Assembly (NCBI GenBank): GCA_034520365.1
Contig: JAXHNP010000004.1
Coordinates: 24,673-88,672 of the forward strand
From: Desulfobacterales bacterium
Lineage (GTDB): Bacteria > Desulfobacterota > Desulfobacteria > Desulfobacterales > Desulfosalsimonadaceae
DNA length: 64,000 bases
Reading direction: 5' to 3'
Below the pieces are notes generated by a model, which was not told the DNA's origin, searched no databases, and worked only from the letters and a program-made list of their open reading frames with translations. Below are positions 49,483 to 58,934 of this stretch, piece by piece; position 1 is the first letter of the stretch; every line of letters begins with the position of its first letter. The position numbers and the translations under genes are program-made.

Positions 49483-50567
49483 CTCGCTCCTCTTTTATTG
49501 TTGCTTTCAAATTCATCAACTTCCTTGAGCAGCGCATCCAAAAGCTCCGCCTGCGGAATTTTACGGATTACTTTTCCCCGCTTGAACAAAATGCCGGACT
49601 CCCTGCCGCCGGCAACACCGATGTCAGCCGCCCTGGCCTCGCCGGGGCCGTTGACGGGGCATCCCATGATGGCGATTTTAATCGGTGTGGTTCGCGTCAT
49701 AAGCGCCTTTTCTGCAGCTTCGGCAAGGGAGAACAAATCAAACTGGCAGCGGCCGCAGGTCGGGCAGGAAATGAGCTCCGGGCCCCGCCGTCGGATATCT
49801 AAAGCTTTTAATATTTCATAGCCCACCCGTACCTCTTCCATCGGGTCCCGGGTCAGGGAGACCCGCAGGGTATCGCCGATGCCTTCGGCCAGCAGAAGGC
49901 CTATGCCCATGGCGGATTTCACGATTCCGGCATACAGGCCGCCGGCCTCGGTAATACCGATATGCAGGGGGAAATCGGTTTTTTCAGATAGCTGCCGGTA
50001 GGCGGAGACCGTCTGGCGGACATCCGAGGATTTAATGGCAAGCTTTAGCCGATCAAACCCCAGCTCTTTCATCAAATCGAGGTGGCGCAGGGCGCTTTCC
50101 ACCAGGGCATCGGCGGTGGCCGCCCCGTGTCTGGCATAGATGTCCTTTTCCAGGGAGCCGGCATTAACCCCGATCCGGATGGGGATGCCGGTTTCATTTG
50201 CCGTGTCCACCACTGCCTTGATTCTTTCGCGGCTGCCGATGTTCCCCGGATTGATGCGCAGACCGTCTGCACCGGCGCGGGCGGCGGCAATGGCCAGACG
50301 ATAGTCGAAATGAATGTCTGCAATCAATGGGATCCGGATGCCTTGTTTAATGCCGGAAATGGCTTCGGCCGCGGCCTCGTCCGGCACAGCCACGCGGATG
50401 ATTTCACAGCCCGCCGCCTCCAGCCGATGAATCTGGGCTATGGTGGCGGCAACATCCCGGGTGTCGGTGTTGGTCATGGATTGGACCGCAATCGGGGCAT
50501 TGCCGCCGATGGGCACCTTGCCTACATGGATTTGCCGGGTCGGTCGCCGGTTGATCGGAAAAGCCAT
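49479..50567 (-). CDS. ispG: 4-hydroxy-3-methylbut-2-enyl diphosphate synthase
   Basis: A 362-residue protein (GcpE). RRPTRQIHVGKVPIGGNAPI, AVQSMTNTDTRDVAATIAQI, CEIIRVAVPD, PLIADIHFDYRLAIAAARAG, LRINPGNIG, and the C-terminal iron-sulfur part LISCPTCGRCQFDLFSLAEA then MGCPVNGPGEARAADIGVAG. It forms HMBPP in the non-mevalonate pathway with a 4Fe-4S cluster. The start at 50567 lacks a clear ribosome site, but the protein begins there in relatives of this length. It is the first gene of the ispG-proS-rsh run. Confidence 0.96.
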   Translation of the reverse strand: MAFPINRRPTRQIHVGKVPIGGNAPIAVQSMTNTDTRDVAATIAQIHRLEAAGCEIIRVAVPDEAAAEAISGIKQGIRIPLIADIHFDYRLAIAAARAGADGLRINPGNIGSRERIKAVVDTANETGIPIRIGVNAGSLEKDIYARHGAATADALVESALRHLDLMKELGFDRLKLAIKSSDVRQTVSAYRQLSEKTDFPLHIGITEAGGLYAGIVKSAMGIGLLLAEGIGDTLRVSLTRDPMEEVRVGYEILKALDIRRRGPELISCPTCGRCQFDLFSLAEAAEKALMTRTTPIKIAIMGCPVNGPGEARAADIGVAGGRESGILFKRGKVIRKIPQAELLDALLKEVDEFESNNKRGAR

Positions 50568-50838
50568 AATGTATGAAAATACAAATTTTTTTGTTTTTCT
50601 TGGAGGCGCCGCTAAGCCCTTTGAATCCGGGCTTTCCGGATTGCCCAGGGTCGCGGTCACATCCTCACTTGCTTAACAGAGAAAGGGCCTTTATTCAAGC
50701 CCAACCCGCCCGTTTTTTCCGGGCTGTCGGCCCTTGGTTTTCAAAATACGGTTGCTAGTTTAACCGATTTTTTTTAATTTGTAACGGAATGTTTACGAAT
50801 GTTTACGATTCTGCTGTTTGTTGACAAGGAGACGGAAG

Positions 50839-51255
50839 ATGAGTGAAAAATCGGGAAGCGGAGATTCGGGTGTTTCAGCGGGAAATGTGCACCAGGCGTT
50901 GGATGCGGCGGCATCAGATGGGGATCTGTCCTGTGCGGCCGCATTTGCGGTGGCGGCATCCCTGAAAATATTCCCGGCAGCGGTGGGGGAATATGCCGAC
51001 GAATTCGGATTTCATTTGACCCAGTGTCAGCTTGGCCTGTTCGGGTATACGCCGCATAAAAAAATCGTGGAGCCTTTGGCCTCTGTTAATGCGGAATTGG
51101 CGGAGGCCATCCGGGAGGGGCTTGTCAATGATCGGCTGCCGTGCAAAACCGCATGGGAGATTGCCGAGCGCTTTGACGTGCCGCGGATGACCGTGAGCGC
51201 GGCGTGTGAAGCGCTCGGCATAAAAATAAAGCCCTGCCAGATCGGCGCCTTTTAA
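50839..51255 (+). CDS. Duplicated HTH-like protein with C-Q-[LI]-G-x-F motif
   Basis: A 138-residue soluble protein; the ATG at 50839 follows CAAGGAGACGGAAG. It consists of two similar halves. Residues about 29-70: LSCAAAFAVAASLKIFPAAV, GEYADEFGFHLTQCQLGLFG. Residues about 96-138: LPCKTAWEIAERFDVPRMTV, SAACEALGIKIKPCQIGAF. Each has the order L-x-C-x2-A ... [VI]-A ... C-Q-[LI]-G-x-F, and each looks like a helix-turn-helix followed by a Cys motif (Cys63 and Cys133). It could bind DNA with a metal or redox switch. I do not recognise a named family. It is divergent from ispG and alone on its strand. Confidence 0.75.
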   Translation: MSEKSGSGDSGVSAGNVHQALDAAASDGDLSCAAAFAVAASLKIFPAAVGEYADEFGFHLTQCQLGLFGYTPHKKIVEPLASVNAELAEAIREGLVNDRLPCKTAWEIAERFDVPRMTVSAACEALGIKIKPCQIGAF

Positions 51256-51262
51256 TTTTTCG

Positions 51263-51889
51263 TTAGCCCATCCGCAGAAAGGGGTTCATCCGCTTTTCCT
51301 GGCCGATGGTGGTGGTGGGGCCGTGGCCGGTATAGACCGTAACATCATCGCCTAACGGGAAAAGCTTGTTTTTCACGCTCGAAATCAGCGTGTCAAAATC
51401 GCCGCCCGCAAAATCGGTTCGGCCGATGGAGCCGGCAAACAGGGTGTCGCCCACGAATACGACGCCATCCGCATGAAAGGAGACGCCCCCTAAAGAATGC
51501 CCCGGCGTATGGAGCACCTTAAAGGTGATATCCCCAAAGGTGATGGTATCGCCCTCATCAATGGTTTTATCCGGCGGCGGGGAGTTTTCCGCGGAAAGTC
51601 CGAAGGACGCCGCGGCCTGGGGCAGGGAATCCAGCATGGGGGCATCCTGTGCATGGATCAAAAGTTCTGCGCCGGTGGCATCCTTCAGGCGCCGGTTGGC
51701 GCTTACGTGGTCAAAATGCCCATGGGTGTTTAATATATATTTCACCGTCAGCTTGGATTCCGCCAGGGTCATTAAAATCCGGTCCGCGTCATCGCCCGGA
51801 TCAATAACCACTGCCTCCTTGGTATTCTCGCAGCCCACGATATAGCAGTTGGCCATGATCGGGCCGACTGCCAGCGTTTTGATAATCAA
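51263..51889 (-). CDS. MBL-fold hydrolase (glyoxalase II-like)
   Basis: A 208-residue protein with a complete metal site: YILNTHGHFDHVSANRRLKD (T-H-x-H-x-D-H), VLHTPGHSLGGVSFHADGVV, GDTLFAGSIGRTDFAGGDF, and the final VYTGHGPTTTIGQEK. This is the short glyoxalase II / GloB-like type, which hydrolyses thioesters of glutathione or other thiols. The start has AAGGAGGCG. It is the last of the trpB2-hypothetical-MBL run. Confidence 0.92.
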   Translation of the reverse strand: MIIKTLAVGPIMANCYIVGCENTKEAVVIDPGDDADRILMTLAESKLTVKYILNTHGHFDHVSANRRLKDATGAELLIHAQDAPMLDSLPQAAASFGLSAENSPPPDKTIDEGDTITFGDITFKVLHTPGHSLGGVSFHADGVVFVGDTLFAGSIGRTDFAGGDFDTLISSVKNKLFPLGDDVTVYTGHGPTTTIGQEKRMNPFLRMG

Positions 51890-51903
51890 ATACGCCTCCT
51901 TCC

Positions 51904-52185
51904 TTATTTGTTTTTCCGTTTTTTGGCCTGCTCGGCGATCTCCACGATACTGGTGAGCTTGTTCTTCGGCTGGTCGGCCGCCTTTTCCACCAGTTGCTCA
52001 AACACCTCCGCCGGCAGGTTGGCTTTGAGGTAGGATTCAACGTCAAATTGTTCCCACCAGCAGTCAAAAATCTTCCAGCAGGGCTTGTCGTCATCGCCGC
52101 TGATCAGGCAGTAGCGGAATGAGATCTTGCTTCCCAGCCGGGGGCATCGCCGTTCCAGGTTGTCGAAATCTGTGTCGTTATTCAT
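51904..52185 (-). CDS. Conserved-looking 4-Cys, Trp-rich small protein
   Basis: A 93-residue protein. Cys14, Cys26, Cys36 and Cys42 lie in the first half (RRCPRLGSKISFRYC and PCWKIFDCWWEQFDV), which suggests a metal or Fe-S site with spacing x11, x9, x5. The second half is helical and basic (VEIAEQAKKRKNK). The ATG at 52185 is the start that begins the protein-like part; a GTG at 52197 overlaps the trpB2 stop. It lies between trpB2 and the MBL gene. Not a family I can name. Confidence 0.7.
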   Translation of the reverse strand: MNNDTDFDNLERRCPRLGSKISFRYCLISGDDDKPCWKIFDCWWEQFDVESYLKANLPAEVFEQLVEKAADQPKNKLTSIVEIAEQAKKRKNK

Positions 52186-52196
52186 CCTGTAACTCA

Positions 52197-53573
52197 CTAC
52201 TTATGCTTCAGATGCTGCGGCTTGGGAAAGTCCGCATAGATCTTTTCGCATTCAGCGACCTCATCCATGGACAGTACGATATCTTTCATCTGGCCGGACA
52301 GATAGGAATCATAGGCCGTTAAATCAAGCAGGCCGTGGCCGCTCCAGTTAAACAGGATGACCTTTTCCTTGCCCTCTTCCCTGGCCTTTTTGGCCTCATC
52401 AATCACAGTGGCCAGGGCATGGGTGGTTTCCGGCGCCGGAATAATCCCTTCGGTCCGGGCCAGCAGAATGCCTGCGTCAAAGACCTGGCTCTGCTTGACG
52501 GATTTGGGCTCAAGCAGCCCCTCATCCACCAGCTGGCTCACCGTGGGCGCCATACCGTGGTATCTTAAGCCGCCGGAGTGGAAGGGCGGGGGCACAAACG
52601 CGTGGCCCAGGCTGTGCATGGGAAGAAGCGGCGTATACCGCGCGGTGTCTCCGTGGTCATAGACGAACGGCGCCTTGGTAAGGGTCGGGCAGCCGGCCGG
52701 TTCAACCGGATAAATATCAATATCTTTGCCGTTGATTTTATCCAGCACAAAAGGGAAGGCCAGGCCGGCAAAGTTGCTCCCCCCGCCGGCACAGCCGATA
52801 ATGACATCCGGATAATCGCCGGCCAGTTCCATCTGCTTTTTGGCTTCCAGGCCGATGATGCTTTGATGCAAAATCACATGGTTTAAGACGCTGCCCAGTG
52901 AATACCGGGTCTGCCCGGTTTCATCCGCCACCGCCTCTTCGATGGCTTCGCTGATGGCTATGCCCAGGCTGCCCGGGGTGTCCGGATACTTTTCCAGCGC
53001 ATCGCGGCCGGCCTTGGTCTCACTGCTGGGGCTGGGAACGCAGTTGCCCCCCCAGGCGGCCATCATGAATTTCCGGTAGGGTTTCTGGTCAAAAGATACC
53101 CGTACCATGTAGACCTTGCATTCCACGCCGTACTGGGCGCAGGCAAAGGACAGGGCGCTGCCCCATTGGCCGGCGCCGGTTTCCGTGGTCATGCGTTTGA
53201 TGCCGAAGGCCTTGTTGTAATAGGCTTGGGGAACGGCTGTATTGGGTTTATGGCTGCCCGGCGGGCTGACGGATTCATTTTTAAAATAGATCCGGGCCGG
53301 GGTATCAAGCGCCTTTTCAAGCGACAAGGCCCGTACCAGCGGGGCCGGCCGCCAGATATTTAACACATTTAAAACCTCATCCGGAATATCGATCCAGCGC
53401 TCGGAGGAGACTTCCTGCTCGATCAGGTTCATGGGAAAGACCGGGGCCAGCTGATCCGGGGACACAGGATTGCCGTCCGGCCCGAGTGGCGGGTTCATGT
53501 TGATATCAGCGAGAATGTTATACCATTGCCGCGGAATCTCATCTTCCCGAAGAATGTATTTGCGTAGTTCCAT
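52197..53573 (-). CDS. trpB: TrpB2-type tryptophan synthase beta chain-like enzyme
   Basis: A 458-residue PLP enzyme of the TrpB2 group: longer than TrpB1, with the N-terminal extension [36 protein letters not shown] holds the PLP lysine (G-S-H-K), [20 protein letters not shown] follows, and [20 protein letters not shown] binds the phosphate. It makes tryptophan from serine and indole, with or without TrpA. No other trp genes are near; TrpB2 commonly stands alone and may salvage indole. AAAGGAGTCGTC precedes the ATG. It lies 28 bp after nusB on the same strand. Confidence 0.93.
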   Translation of the reverse strand: MELRKYILREDEIPRQWYNILADINMNPPLGPDGNPVSPDQLAPVFPMNLIEQEVSSERWIDIPDEVLNVLNIWRPAPLVRALSLEKALDTPARIYFKNESVSPPGSHKPNTAVPQAYYNKAFGIKRMTTETGAGQWGSALSFACAQYGVECKVYMVRVSFDQKPYRKFMMAAWGGNCVPSPSSETKAGRDALEKYPDTPGSLGIAISEAIEEAVADETGQTRYSLGSVLNHVILHQSIIGLEAKKQMELAGDYPDVIIGCAGGGSNFAGLAFPFVLDKINGKDIDIYPVEPAGCPTLTKAPFVYDHGDTARYTPLLPMHSLGHAFVPPPFHSGGLRYHGMAPTVSQLVDEGLLEPKSVKQSQVFDAGILLARTEGIIPAPETTHALATVIDEAKKAREEGKEKVILFNWSGHGLLDLTAYDSYLSGQMKDIVLSMDEVAECEKIYADFPKPQHLKHK

Positions 53574-53601
53574 GACGACTCCTTTGTTTTTGTGCTTGTA
53601 T

Positions 53602-54078
53602 TTATGCCGATTGATCCTGATCGTTGGAAGTACCGGTTCCAATTTCCGCCTCCGCCGCGCCCGGCGATGAATCCAGCCCGTGGTGCTGCCGAATCGCATC
53701 CAAAACGCCGTTAACAAACGGGCCGGTTTCATCGGTACCGAATTTTTTGCCGATCTCAATAGCTTCATTGATGGAGACCTTGGCGGGGATATCCTCGCAA
53801 TAAAGCATTTCAAAGGCGGCCAGGCGGAGGATATTCCGGTCCACCCCGCTCATCCGGTAGACTCTCCAGTTGCTTGAATGCGCCTCAATGATCCGGTCCA
53901 AATCGGATCGATGTTCGATCACCCCTTTGACAAGCCGGCGGCAGAAATTTGACGGCGCCTGCTTCGGGGAAATAAGTTCGCCCAAATCATCAAACAGTGC
54001 GTCTGTGTTATTGCCCAGCATGTCCATGCAGAACAGAATCTGCAGGGCCAGTTCTCTTGATTTGTGGCGGTTGCTCAT
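53602..54078 (-). CDS. nusB: Transcription antitermination factor NusB
   Basis: A 158-residue all-helical protein: [72 protein letters not shown] and [11 protein letters not shown]. It binds boxA RNA with NusE in rRNA transcription. The C-terminus is extended by about 25 residues. It follows ribH by 8 bp, a conserved ribH-nusB order. Confidence 0.95.
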   Translation of the reverse strand: MSNRHKSRELALQILFCMDMLGNNTDALFDDLGELISPKQAPSNFCRRLVKGVIEHRSDLDRIIEAHSSNWRVYRMSGVDRNILRLAAFEMLYCEDIPAKVSINEAIEIGKKFGTDETGPFVNGVLDAIRQHHGLDSSPGAAEAEIGTGTSNDQDQSA

Positions 54079-54086
54079 GGATGTTC

Positions 54087-54566
54087 TTATTTAAACGACT
54101 CTTCAATGGCGTCGAATAAATTGGTCATTTCGATGGCAGCCACTGCGGCATCCCATCCCTTGTTGCCCGCCTTGGTACCGGCCCGCTCAATCGCCTGTTC
54201 AATGGTATCCGTGGTGACAACGCCGAAAATAACCGGCACTCCGGTTTCCAGGCTGACGCTGGCGATTCCCTTGGAGACCTCGGCGCTCACATAGTCAAAA
54301 TGCGGGGTGGCGCCCCGAATCACCGCCCCCAGACAGAGGATTGCATCGTGTTTGCCGGCCTGGGCCGTTTTTTTGGCGATCAGCGGAATTTCAAATGATC
54401 CGGGCACCTTGATGATATCAATGGCGTCATCAGATACACCGCTTCGCTGCAGCGCGTCAATGGCCCCGCTCATCAGTTTGTCCGAGATGAAATCGTTGAA
54501 ACGGCTGACAATCAGCGCAAATCGTTTTCCTTTGGCAACCAGATTTCCTTCAATGACATTGGGCAT
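54087..54566 (-). CDS. ribH: 6,7-dimethyl-8-ribityllumazine synthase
   Basis: A 159-residue protein: [56 protein letters not shown] (G-A-V-I-R-G-x-T), and [20 protein letters not shown] with [18 protein letters not shown] at the end. It joins the ribBA and ribD products to make lumazine. Confidence 0.97.
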   Translation of the reverse strand: MPNVIEGNLVAKGKRFALIVSRFNDFISDKLMSGAIDALQRSGVSDDAIDIIKVPGSFEIPLIAKKTAQAGKHDAILCLGAVIRGATPHFDYVSAEVSKGIASVSLETGVPVIFGVVTTDTIEQAIERAGTKAGNKGWDAAVAAIEMTNLFDAIEESFK

Positions 54567-54599
54567 GGGCTTTATCCTTTATTCAGTTATGGCATGGCG

Positions 54600-55814
54600 T
54601 TACGGGGTTGTATCAATATTTAAGCAATGCCCCATCTTGAGCCGTTTGCATTCCAGATAGCAGCGGTTGTAATCGTTTGCCTCAATCTGCATCGGGATCT
54701 GCTCAACGACGCTCAATCCGTAACCTTCCAGACCGACGATTTTTTTCGGGTTGTTGGTGATCAGCCGCATCTTCCGGATGCCCAGATCCGCCAGCACCTG
54801 GGCGCCGATACCGTAATCGCGAAGATCGGCCTTGAAGCCGAGCTTTTCATTGGCCTCCACCGTATCATAGCCCTGGTCCTGGAGCACATAGGCTTTTAAT
54901 TTGTTCACCAGCCCGATGCCCCGCCCTTCCTGGCGGACATACAGAAGCACGCCGGAGCCTTCTTTATCCATCATCTCCATGGATTTATGGAGCTGGTCCC
55001 CGCAGTCGCAGCGCATGGAGCCGAATATGTCGCCGGTGAGGCACTCGGAGTGGACCCGAACAAGGGTGGGATTTTCCGGATCGATTTCGCCTTTGATGAG
55101 CGCAATGTGCTGAAGATCTTCCATATCATTTTCATACACGATGACCTTAAAGGTGCCGGCATGCGCGGTGGGCACGGTGGCCTCGACCGCCTTATGCACA
55201 AAGGATTCCGTGCGCATGCGGTATTCGATCAGCTTTTCAATGGTGCAGATACCGATGCCGTGCTCCTCGCTGAATTTTTCAAGCGAGGGCATCCGGGCCA
55301 TGGTGCCGTCCTCATCCATAATTTCGCAGATCACCGCCGCCGGTTTAAGCCCCGCCAGCCGGGCCAGATCCACCGAACCTTCGGTCTGGCCGGTCCTGAC
55401 GATGACCCCGCCGCGCCGGGCCCGCAGGGGAAATACATGGCCGGGCCGGACCACATCTTCCGGTTTGGCGTCATCTGCGATGGCCGCCTGGATGGTGGTG
55501 GCCCGATCCGCCGCAGAAATACCGGTGGTCACCCCGTGACGTGCCTCTATGGATACGGTAAATCCCGTCTGAAAGCGGGAGGTATTGTTGCTCACCATCA
55601 TGGGCAGATTCAGGGCCTCAATCCGATCCGGCGTCATGGCCAGGCAGACCAGACCGCGGCCGTATTTGGCCATGAAATTGATCGCCTCGGGCGTGACCGC
55701 CTCTGCGGCCATGGTGAGATCGCCTTCGTTCTCCCGGTCCTCATCATCGACCAGGATCACCATTCTGCCGTCCCGGATCTCCTTGATGGCCTCTTCAACG
55801 CTTAAATGTCCCAT
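54600..55814 (-). CDS. ribBA: Bifunctional DHBP synthase / GTP cyclohydrolase II
   Basis: A 404-residue fusion. RibB part, residues 1-205: [40 protein letters not shown] region ([20 protein letters not shown]), [20 protein letters not shown], and [19 protein letters not shown]. RibA part: [20 protein letters not shown] with three zinc Cys, [20 protein letters not shown] and [14 protein letters not shown]. It supplies both precursors of riboflavin. It lies 33 bp before ribH on the same strand. Confidence 0.97.
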   Translation of the reverse strand: MGHLSVEEAIKEIRDGRMVILVDDEDRENEGDLTMAAEAVTPEAINFMAKYGRGLVCLAMTPDRIEALNLPMMVSNNTSRFQTGFTVSIEARHGVTTGISAADRATTIQAAIADDAKPEDVVRPGHVFPLRARRGGVIVRTGQTEGSVDLARLAGLKPAAVICEIMDEDGTMARMPSLEKFSEEHGIGICTIEKLIEYRMRTESFVHKAVEATVPTAHAGTFKVIVYENDMEDLQHIALIKGEIDPENPTLVRVHSECLTGDIFGSMRCDCGDQLHKSMEMMDKEGSGVLLYVRQEGRGIGLVNKLKAYVLQDQGYDTVEANEKLGFKADLRDYGIGAQVLADLGIRKMRLITNNPKKIVGLEGYGLSVVEQIPMQIEANDYNRCYLECKRLKMGHCLNIDTTP

Positions 55815-55890
55815 TTTCCTTTATATCTCCTGTATTCGGTAACCGGCTTTGAGGCGCAGGCCCCAGGCCGGTATCATGTAATCGGGTCAG

Positions 55891-56553
55891 CTATATAAAT
55901 CCGGTCTTGGCAAGAAACGCCATATCCAGGCCGGTTTCCGGTTTATCGTCGCTGGCGCGCTGGTTTCCTTCGGTGATAAATTTTTCCACATACTTGCCGA
56001 TCATGTCGGTTTCAATATTGACCGTATCCCCCGGCTGTCTGTGCTGGATGGTGGTTTCCGCCGCCGTGTGCGGAATAATCGCCACTTCAAAGCCCTGGTC
56101 ATTGACCGTGTTAATGGTCAGGCTGATGCCGTCAATGGCCACCGACCCCTTGGCGATCATATACCGGGTCAACGCCTTCGGCACGGAGACGCCGATCCAC
56201 AGGGCGTTGCCCCGGACGTTTTTATGGGTAATGCGGCCGGTGCCGTCAATGTGGCCGGACACAAGGTGGCCGTCCAGCCGGTCTGAGAGCCTGAGGGCCC
56301 GTTCGATGTTTACCCGGCTGCCCGGAGTGATCGTCTGCAGCGTGGTCCGGGAAAGCGTCTCCGGGGATACATCCACTTCAAACCGGGCCCCGGAAATCCG
56401 GACCGCCGTCAGGCAGGCCCCGTTTACCGCGATGCTGTCCCCGATGCGGGTGCCTTCCAGCACAAAATCCGCAGTCACGGAAAGGCGCTTGCCTTCCCCG
56501 GCAGCCGATACCGCAGTGATGGTGCCCAGTCCCTCAATAATTCCGGTAAACAT
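55891..56553 (-). CDS. ribE: Riboflavin synthase alpha chain
   Basis: A 220-residue protein of two similar barrels: MFTGIIEGLGTITAVSAAGE, DSIAVNGACLTAV, VNIERALRLSDRLDGHLVSG, then the second half with GSVAIDGISLTINTVND and VNIETDMIGKYVEKFI. It turns lumazine into riboflavin. The start coincides with the usual M-F-T-G. The region between it and ribD contains the hexamer repeats at 56647-56713. Confidence 0.97.
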   Translation of the reverse strand: MFTGIIEGLGTITAVSAAGEGKRLSVTADFVLEGTRIGDSIAVNGACLTAVRISGARFEVDVSPETLSRTTLQTITPGSRVNIERALRLSDRLDGHLVSGHIDGTGRITHKNVRGNALWIGVSVPKALTRYMIAKGSVAIDGISLTINTVNDQGFEVAIIPHTAAETTIQHRQPGDTVNIETDMIGKYVEKFITEGNQRASDDKPETGLDMAFLAKTGFI

Positions 56554-56646
56554 GGCCTGTGTCTGACTTTCGGTTCATATGTAATTGCTCCGCAAAAAGC
56601 GATTAATGTAACCGCCGCGGTATGTTTGCAGAAAGTAGCCTTTGAT

Positions 56647-56718
56647 TCGTACTCGTACTCGTGCTCGTAATCGGCCTCTAAATTTCCCGAGTACGATTAC
56701 GAGTACGAGCACCGTCCC
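56647..56718. repeat. Hexamer repeat arms (TCGTAC/TCGTAA) with hairpins between ribE and ribD
   Basis: TCGTAC-TCGTAC-TCGTGC-TCGTAA (56647-56670) is mirrored by CGATTACGAGTACGAGCAC (56694-56712). GTCCCGC-TCAC-GCGGGAC and a CCCTCTCCCAAAT/ATTTGGGGGAGGG hairpin lie just beyond. Together with the TCTTAM array at 10951 this is a family of degenerate 6-bp repeats. No riboswitch-like pattern is seen in the 56554-56797 gap. Confidence 0.7.
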
Positions 56719-56797
56719 GCTCACGCGGGACTGAGTACGATTAGTCCTTCACCCCTCTCCCAAATTTATTTGGGGGAGGGATTGGGCGGGGGTTACT

Positions 56798-57901
56798 CTA
56801 CCGCTGCCGCCGCACATACCCGGAAATCAACACATCCTCGTCAAATCGCTTTACATGGATGTTTTCAATGGGGACGCTGCCGGCCATCAGCTCCGGTCCC
56901 GGGCCGCCGCAGATCGGTATGCCGTCATCGCCCCCCAGTATTTTGGGGGCATAGAAAAAATATATTTTATCCGCAATCCCGGCGCGCAGTGCCGCCCCCA
57001 GGACCCGGCTGCCGCCTTCAATCATCAGGCTGGTCATACTTTTCTGGCCCAGCATGTCTATCACAGCGGAGAAATCCAGCAATCCATCTGTCAACGGGGC
57101 CTTGAGCAGTTCAACCCCTTTTCCCGCCAGCCGATCCGGCTTTTCCGGATCATCCGATTCATTAAAAATAATAAGCGTATCAGATGCCGATTCGATCTGC
57201 AATACTTTCGCATCCTCTGGAATGGATAGCCGGGTATCCAGAATAATGCGGTGCGGGTCTGTCCCTTTTTTCCCATCCAGCCGGGCGGTGAGGCTGGGGT
57301 TATCCGCCTTGACCGTGCCCACGCCCACCAGAATGGCGTCCGCCCAGTGGCGCAGCTCATGCACATACTGACGGGAGGCCGGGCCGGTGACCCACTTGGA
57401 ATCCCCGGTTCGCGTGGCGATTCGGCCGTCCAGGGTGGCCGCGCATTTTAAAAAAACAAAGGGGCGCCCTGTTTGGATGAATTTAAAAAACGCCTCGTTT
57501 TGCTCAAGGGCTTCTTCTTCGCAGATACCCAGGCTGATGTCAAGCCCCTGGCTTTTCAAATAATTCGCCCCGCCGCCGGTGACTTTCGGGTTGGGGTCTG
57601 CCGCGGCAACCACCACGCGCCGGATGCCGGCGGCAAGGACCCGCTCCGTGCAGGGCGGGGTCCGGCCATGGTGGTGGCAGGGTTCGAGGGTTACATAGAG
57701 GGTGGCGCCGGCCGCCTGTTCGCCGGCATGGTCCAGGGCGTTGACCTCGGCATGCGGCCCGCCGAGCACTTCGTGCCAGCCTTTGCCGATGATGGTGCCG
57801 TCCTTTACCACCACTGCCCCGACCATCGGGTTCGGCGAGGTGTAGCCGCGCCCGTTTTCCGCCAGATCCAGGGCGATATGCATGTAGAATGGGTCGTCCA
57901 T
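56798..57901 (-). CDS. ribD: Bifunctional riboflavin deaminase/reductase RibD
   Basis: A 367-residue protein: deaminase domain, residues 1-145 (GGPHAEVNALDHAGEQAAGA, LEPCHHHGRTPPCTERVLAA with the zinc His and Cys), and reductase domain, residues 150-360 (LKCAATLDGRIATRTGDSKW, RHWADAILVGVGTVKADNPS, LMIEGGSRVLGAALRAGIAD). It performs steps two and three of riboflavin synthesis. It follows nrdR by 16 bp. Confidence 0.97.
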   Translation of the reverse strand: MDDPFYMHIALDLAENGRGYTSPNPMVGAVVVKDGTIIGKGWHEVLGGPHAEVNALDHAGEQAAGATLYVTLEPCHHHGRTPPCTERVLAAGIRRVVVAAADPNPKVTGGGANYLKSQGLDISLGICEEEALEQNEAFFKFIQTGRPFVFLKCAATLDGRIATRTGDSKWVTGPASRQYVHELRHWADAILVGVGTVKADNPSLTARLDGKKGTDPHRIILDTRLSIPEDAKVLQIESASDTLIIFNESDDPEKPDRLAGKGVELLKAPLTDGLLDFSAVIDMLGQKSMTSLMIEGGSRVLGAALRAGIADKIYFFYAPKILGGDDGIPICGGPGPELMAGSVPIENIHVKRFDEDVLISGYVRRQR

Positions 57902-57917
57902 AGGTAAATTATCAGGT

Positions 57918-58373
57918 TTACCGGCTGCTCAAAAGCGTCTTAAGTTCCGCTACAAAGTCACCTACATCCTTGAAATCCCGGTAAACCGAGGCAAACCGAA
58001 CATAAGCCACCTTGTCCAGCTCATGGAGCTTCTTCATGACCTTCTCGCCGATGATGGCCGAGGGAATTTCCTTTTCCTCGGATTCGCGGAGATCCCGTTC
58101 GATCTCTTCGATAAAGGACTCGATTACGTTCATGCTGATTTCGCGCTTTTCACAGGCCTTCTTTAACCCGGCCCGGACCTTGTCCCGGCTGAAAAGCTCC
58201 CGCCGCTTGTCCTTTTTGATGATCATCAGCGGAATTTCCTCAATGTACTCGTAGGTGGTAAATCGCCGCCTGCAGGCCAAGCATTCCCGCCGCCGCCGGA
58301 TGGCGGTGCCGTCCCGGCTCAGCCGGGAGTCGATGACTTTGTTGTCGTTTTCACGGCAAAAAGGGCATTTCAT
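57918..58373 (-). CDS. nrdR: Transcriptional repressor NrdR
   Basis: A 151-residue protein with the zinc ribbon MKCPFCRENDNKVIDSRLSR (second pair ECLACRRRFTTYEYIEE) and the ATP-cone VRAGLKKACEKREISMNVIE. NrdR senses ATP/dATP and represses ribonucleotide reductase genes. No nrd gene is in the window; NrdR is commonly placed with glyA/ribD. Confidence 0.97.
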   Translation of the reverse strand: MKCPFCRENDNKVIDSRLSRDGTAIRRRRECLACRRRFTTYEYIEEIPLMIIKKDKRRELFSRDKVRAGLKKACEKREISMNVIESFIEEIERDLRESEEKEIPSAIIGEKVMKKLHELDKVAYVRFASVYRDFKDVGDFVAELKTLLSSR

Positions 58374-58416
58374 AACCTTCCCCCTGCGCTTGCACCAATT
58401 GCGCCGTTTCGGTTGT

Positions 58417-58881
58417 TCAGGTATCGTTGATTTTTACGACTTCGATTTCCGCCTCCTCAAGCAGGTCCCTGGACAACTGATCGGCATACCCCGATCGGTA
58501 ATATATGTTTTTGATTCCGGCATTGATTAGCATTTTGGTGCAGATAGAGCAGGGCAGGTTGGTGCAGTAGAGCGAGGCTCCTGCAATGGGCACGCCGTGA
58601 TAGGCTGCCTGGATGATGGCGTTTTGCTCTGCATGGATGCCGCGGCAGAGTTCATGGCGTTCGCCGGAGGCGATCTGCATGGTCTCCCGCATACAGCCGA
58701 CCTCGGCACAGTGCGCGATTCCGCTGGGCGCCCCGTTGTAGCCGGTGGCAAGGATCCGTTTATCTTTAACGATGATCGCGCCCACCGCCCGCCGCAGGCA
58801 GGTCGAGCGTCTGGCCACCAGGGCCGCGATCTCCATGAAGTAATCGTTCCAAGCGGGCCGACTGTCCGGTTGGGTCGGCAT
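58417..58881 (-). CDS. Deoxycytidylate (dCMP) deaminase
   Basis: A 154-residue zinc enzyme. The ATG at 58881 is favoured because AAAGGAG is 6 bp upstream; an ATG at 58887 abuts the ribosome site. [40 protein letters not shown] (H-A-E) and [20 protein letters not shown] (P-C-x2-C) are the metal and catalytic motifs. It makes dUMP from dCMP for thymidylate. It lies between glyA and nrdR. Confidence 0.94.
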   Translation of the reverse strand: MPTQPDSRPAWNDYFMEIAALVARRSTCLRRAVGAIIVKDKRILATGYNGAPSGIAHCAEVGCMRETMQIASGERHELCRGIHAEQNAIIQAAYHGVPIAGASLYCTNLPCSICTKMLINAGIKNIYYRSGYADQLSRDLLEEAEIEVVKINDT

Positions 58882-58934
58882 ATGCATCTCCTTTGGCATG
58901 GGGCAGCCCTGCAAAATCCGGTTAGTGCATCGGG

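Noticed and set aside
56554..56797. Possible FMN riboswitch for the riboflavin genes
   Set aside because: The conserved RFN core elements are not found upstream of ribD, ribE or ribBA; the structured DNA there is hexamer repeat.
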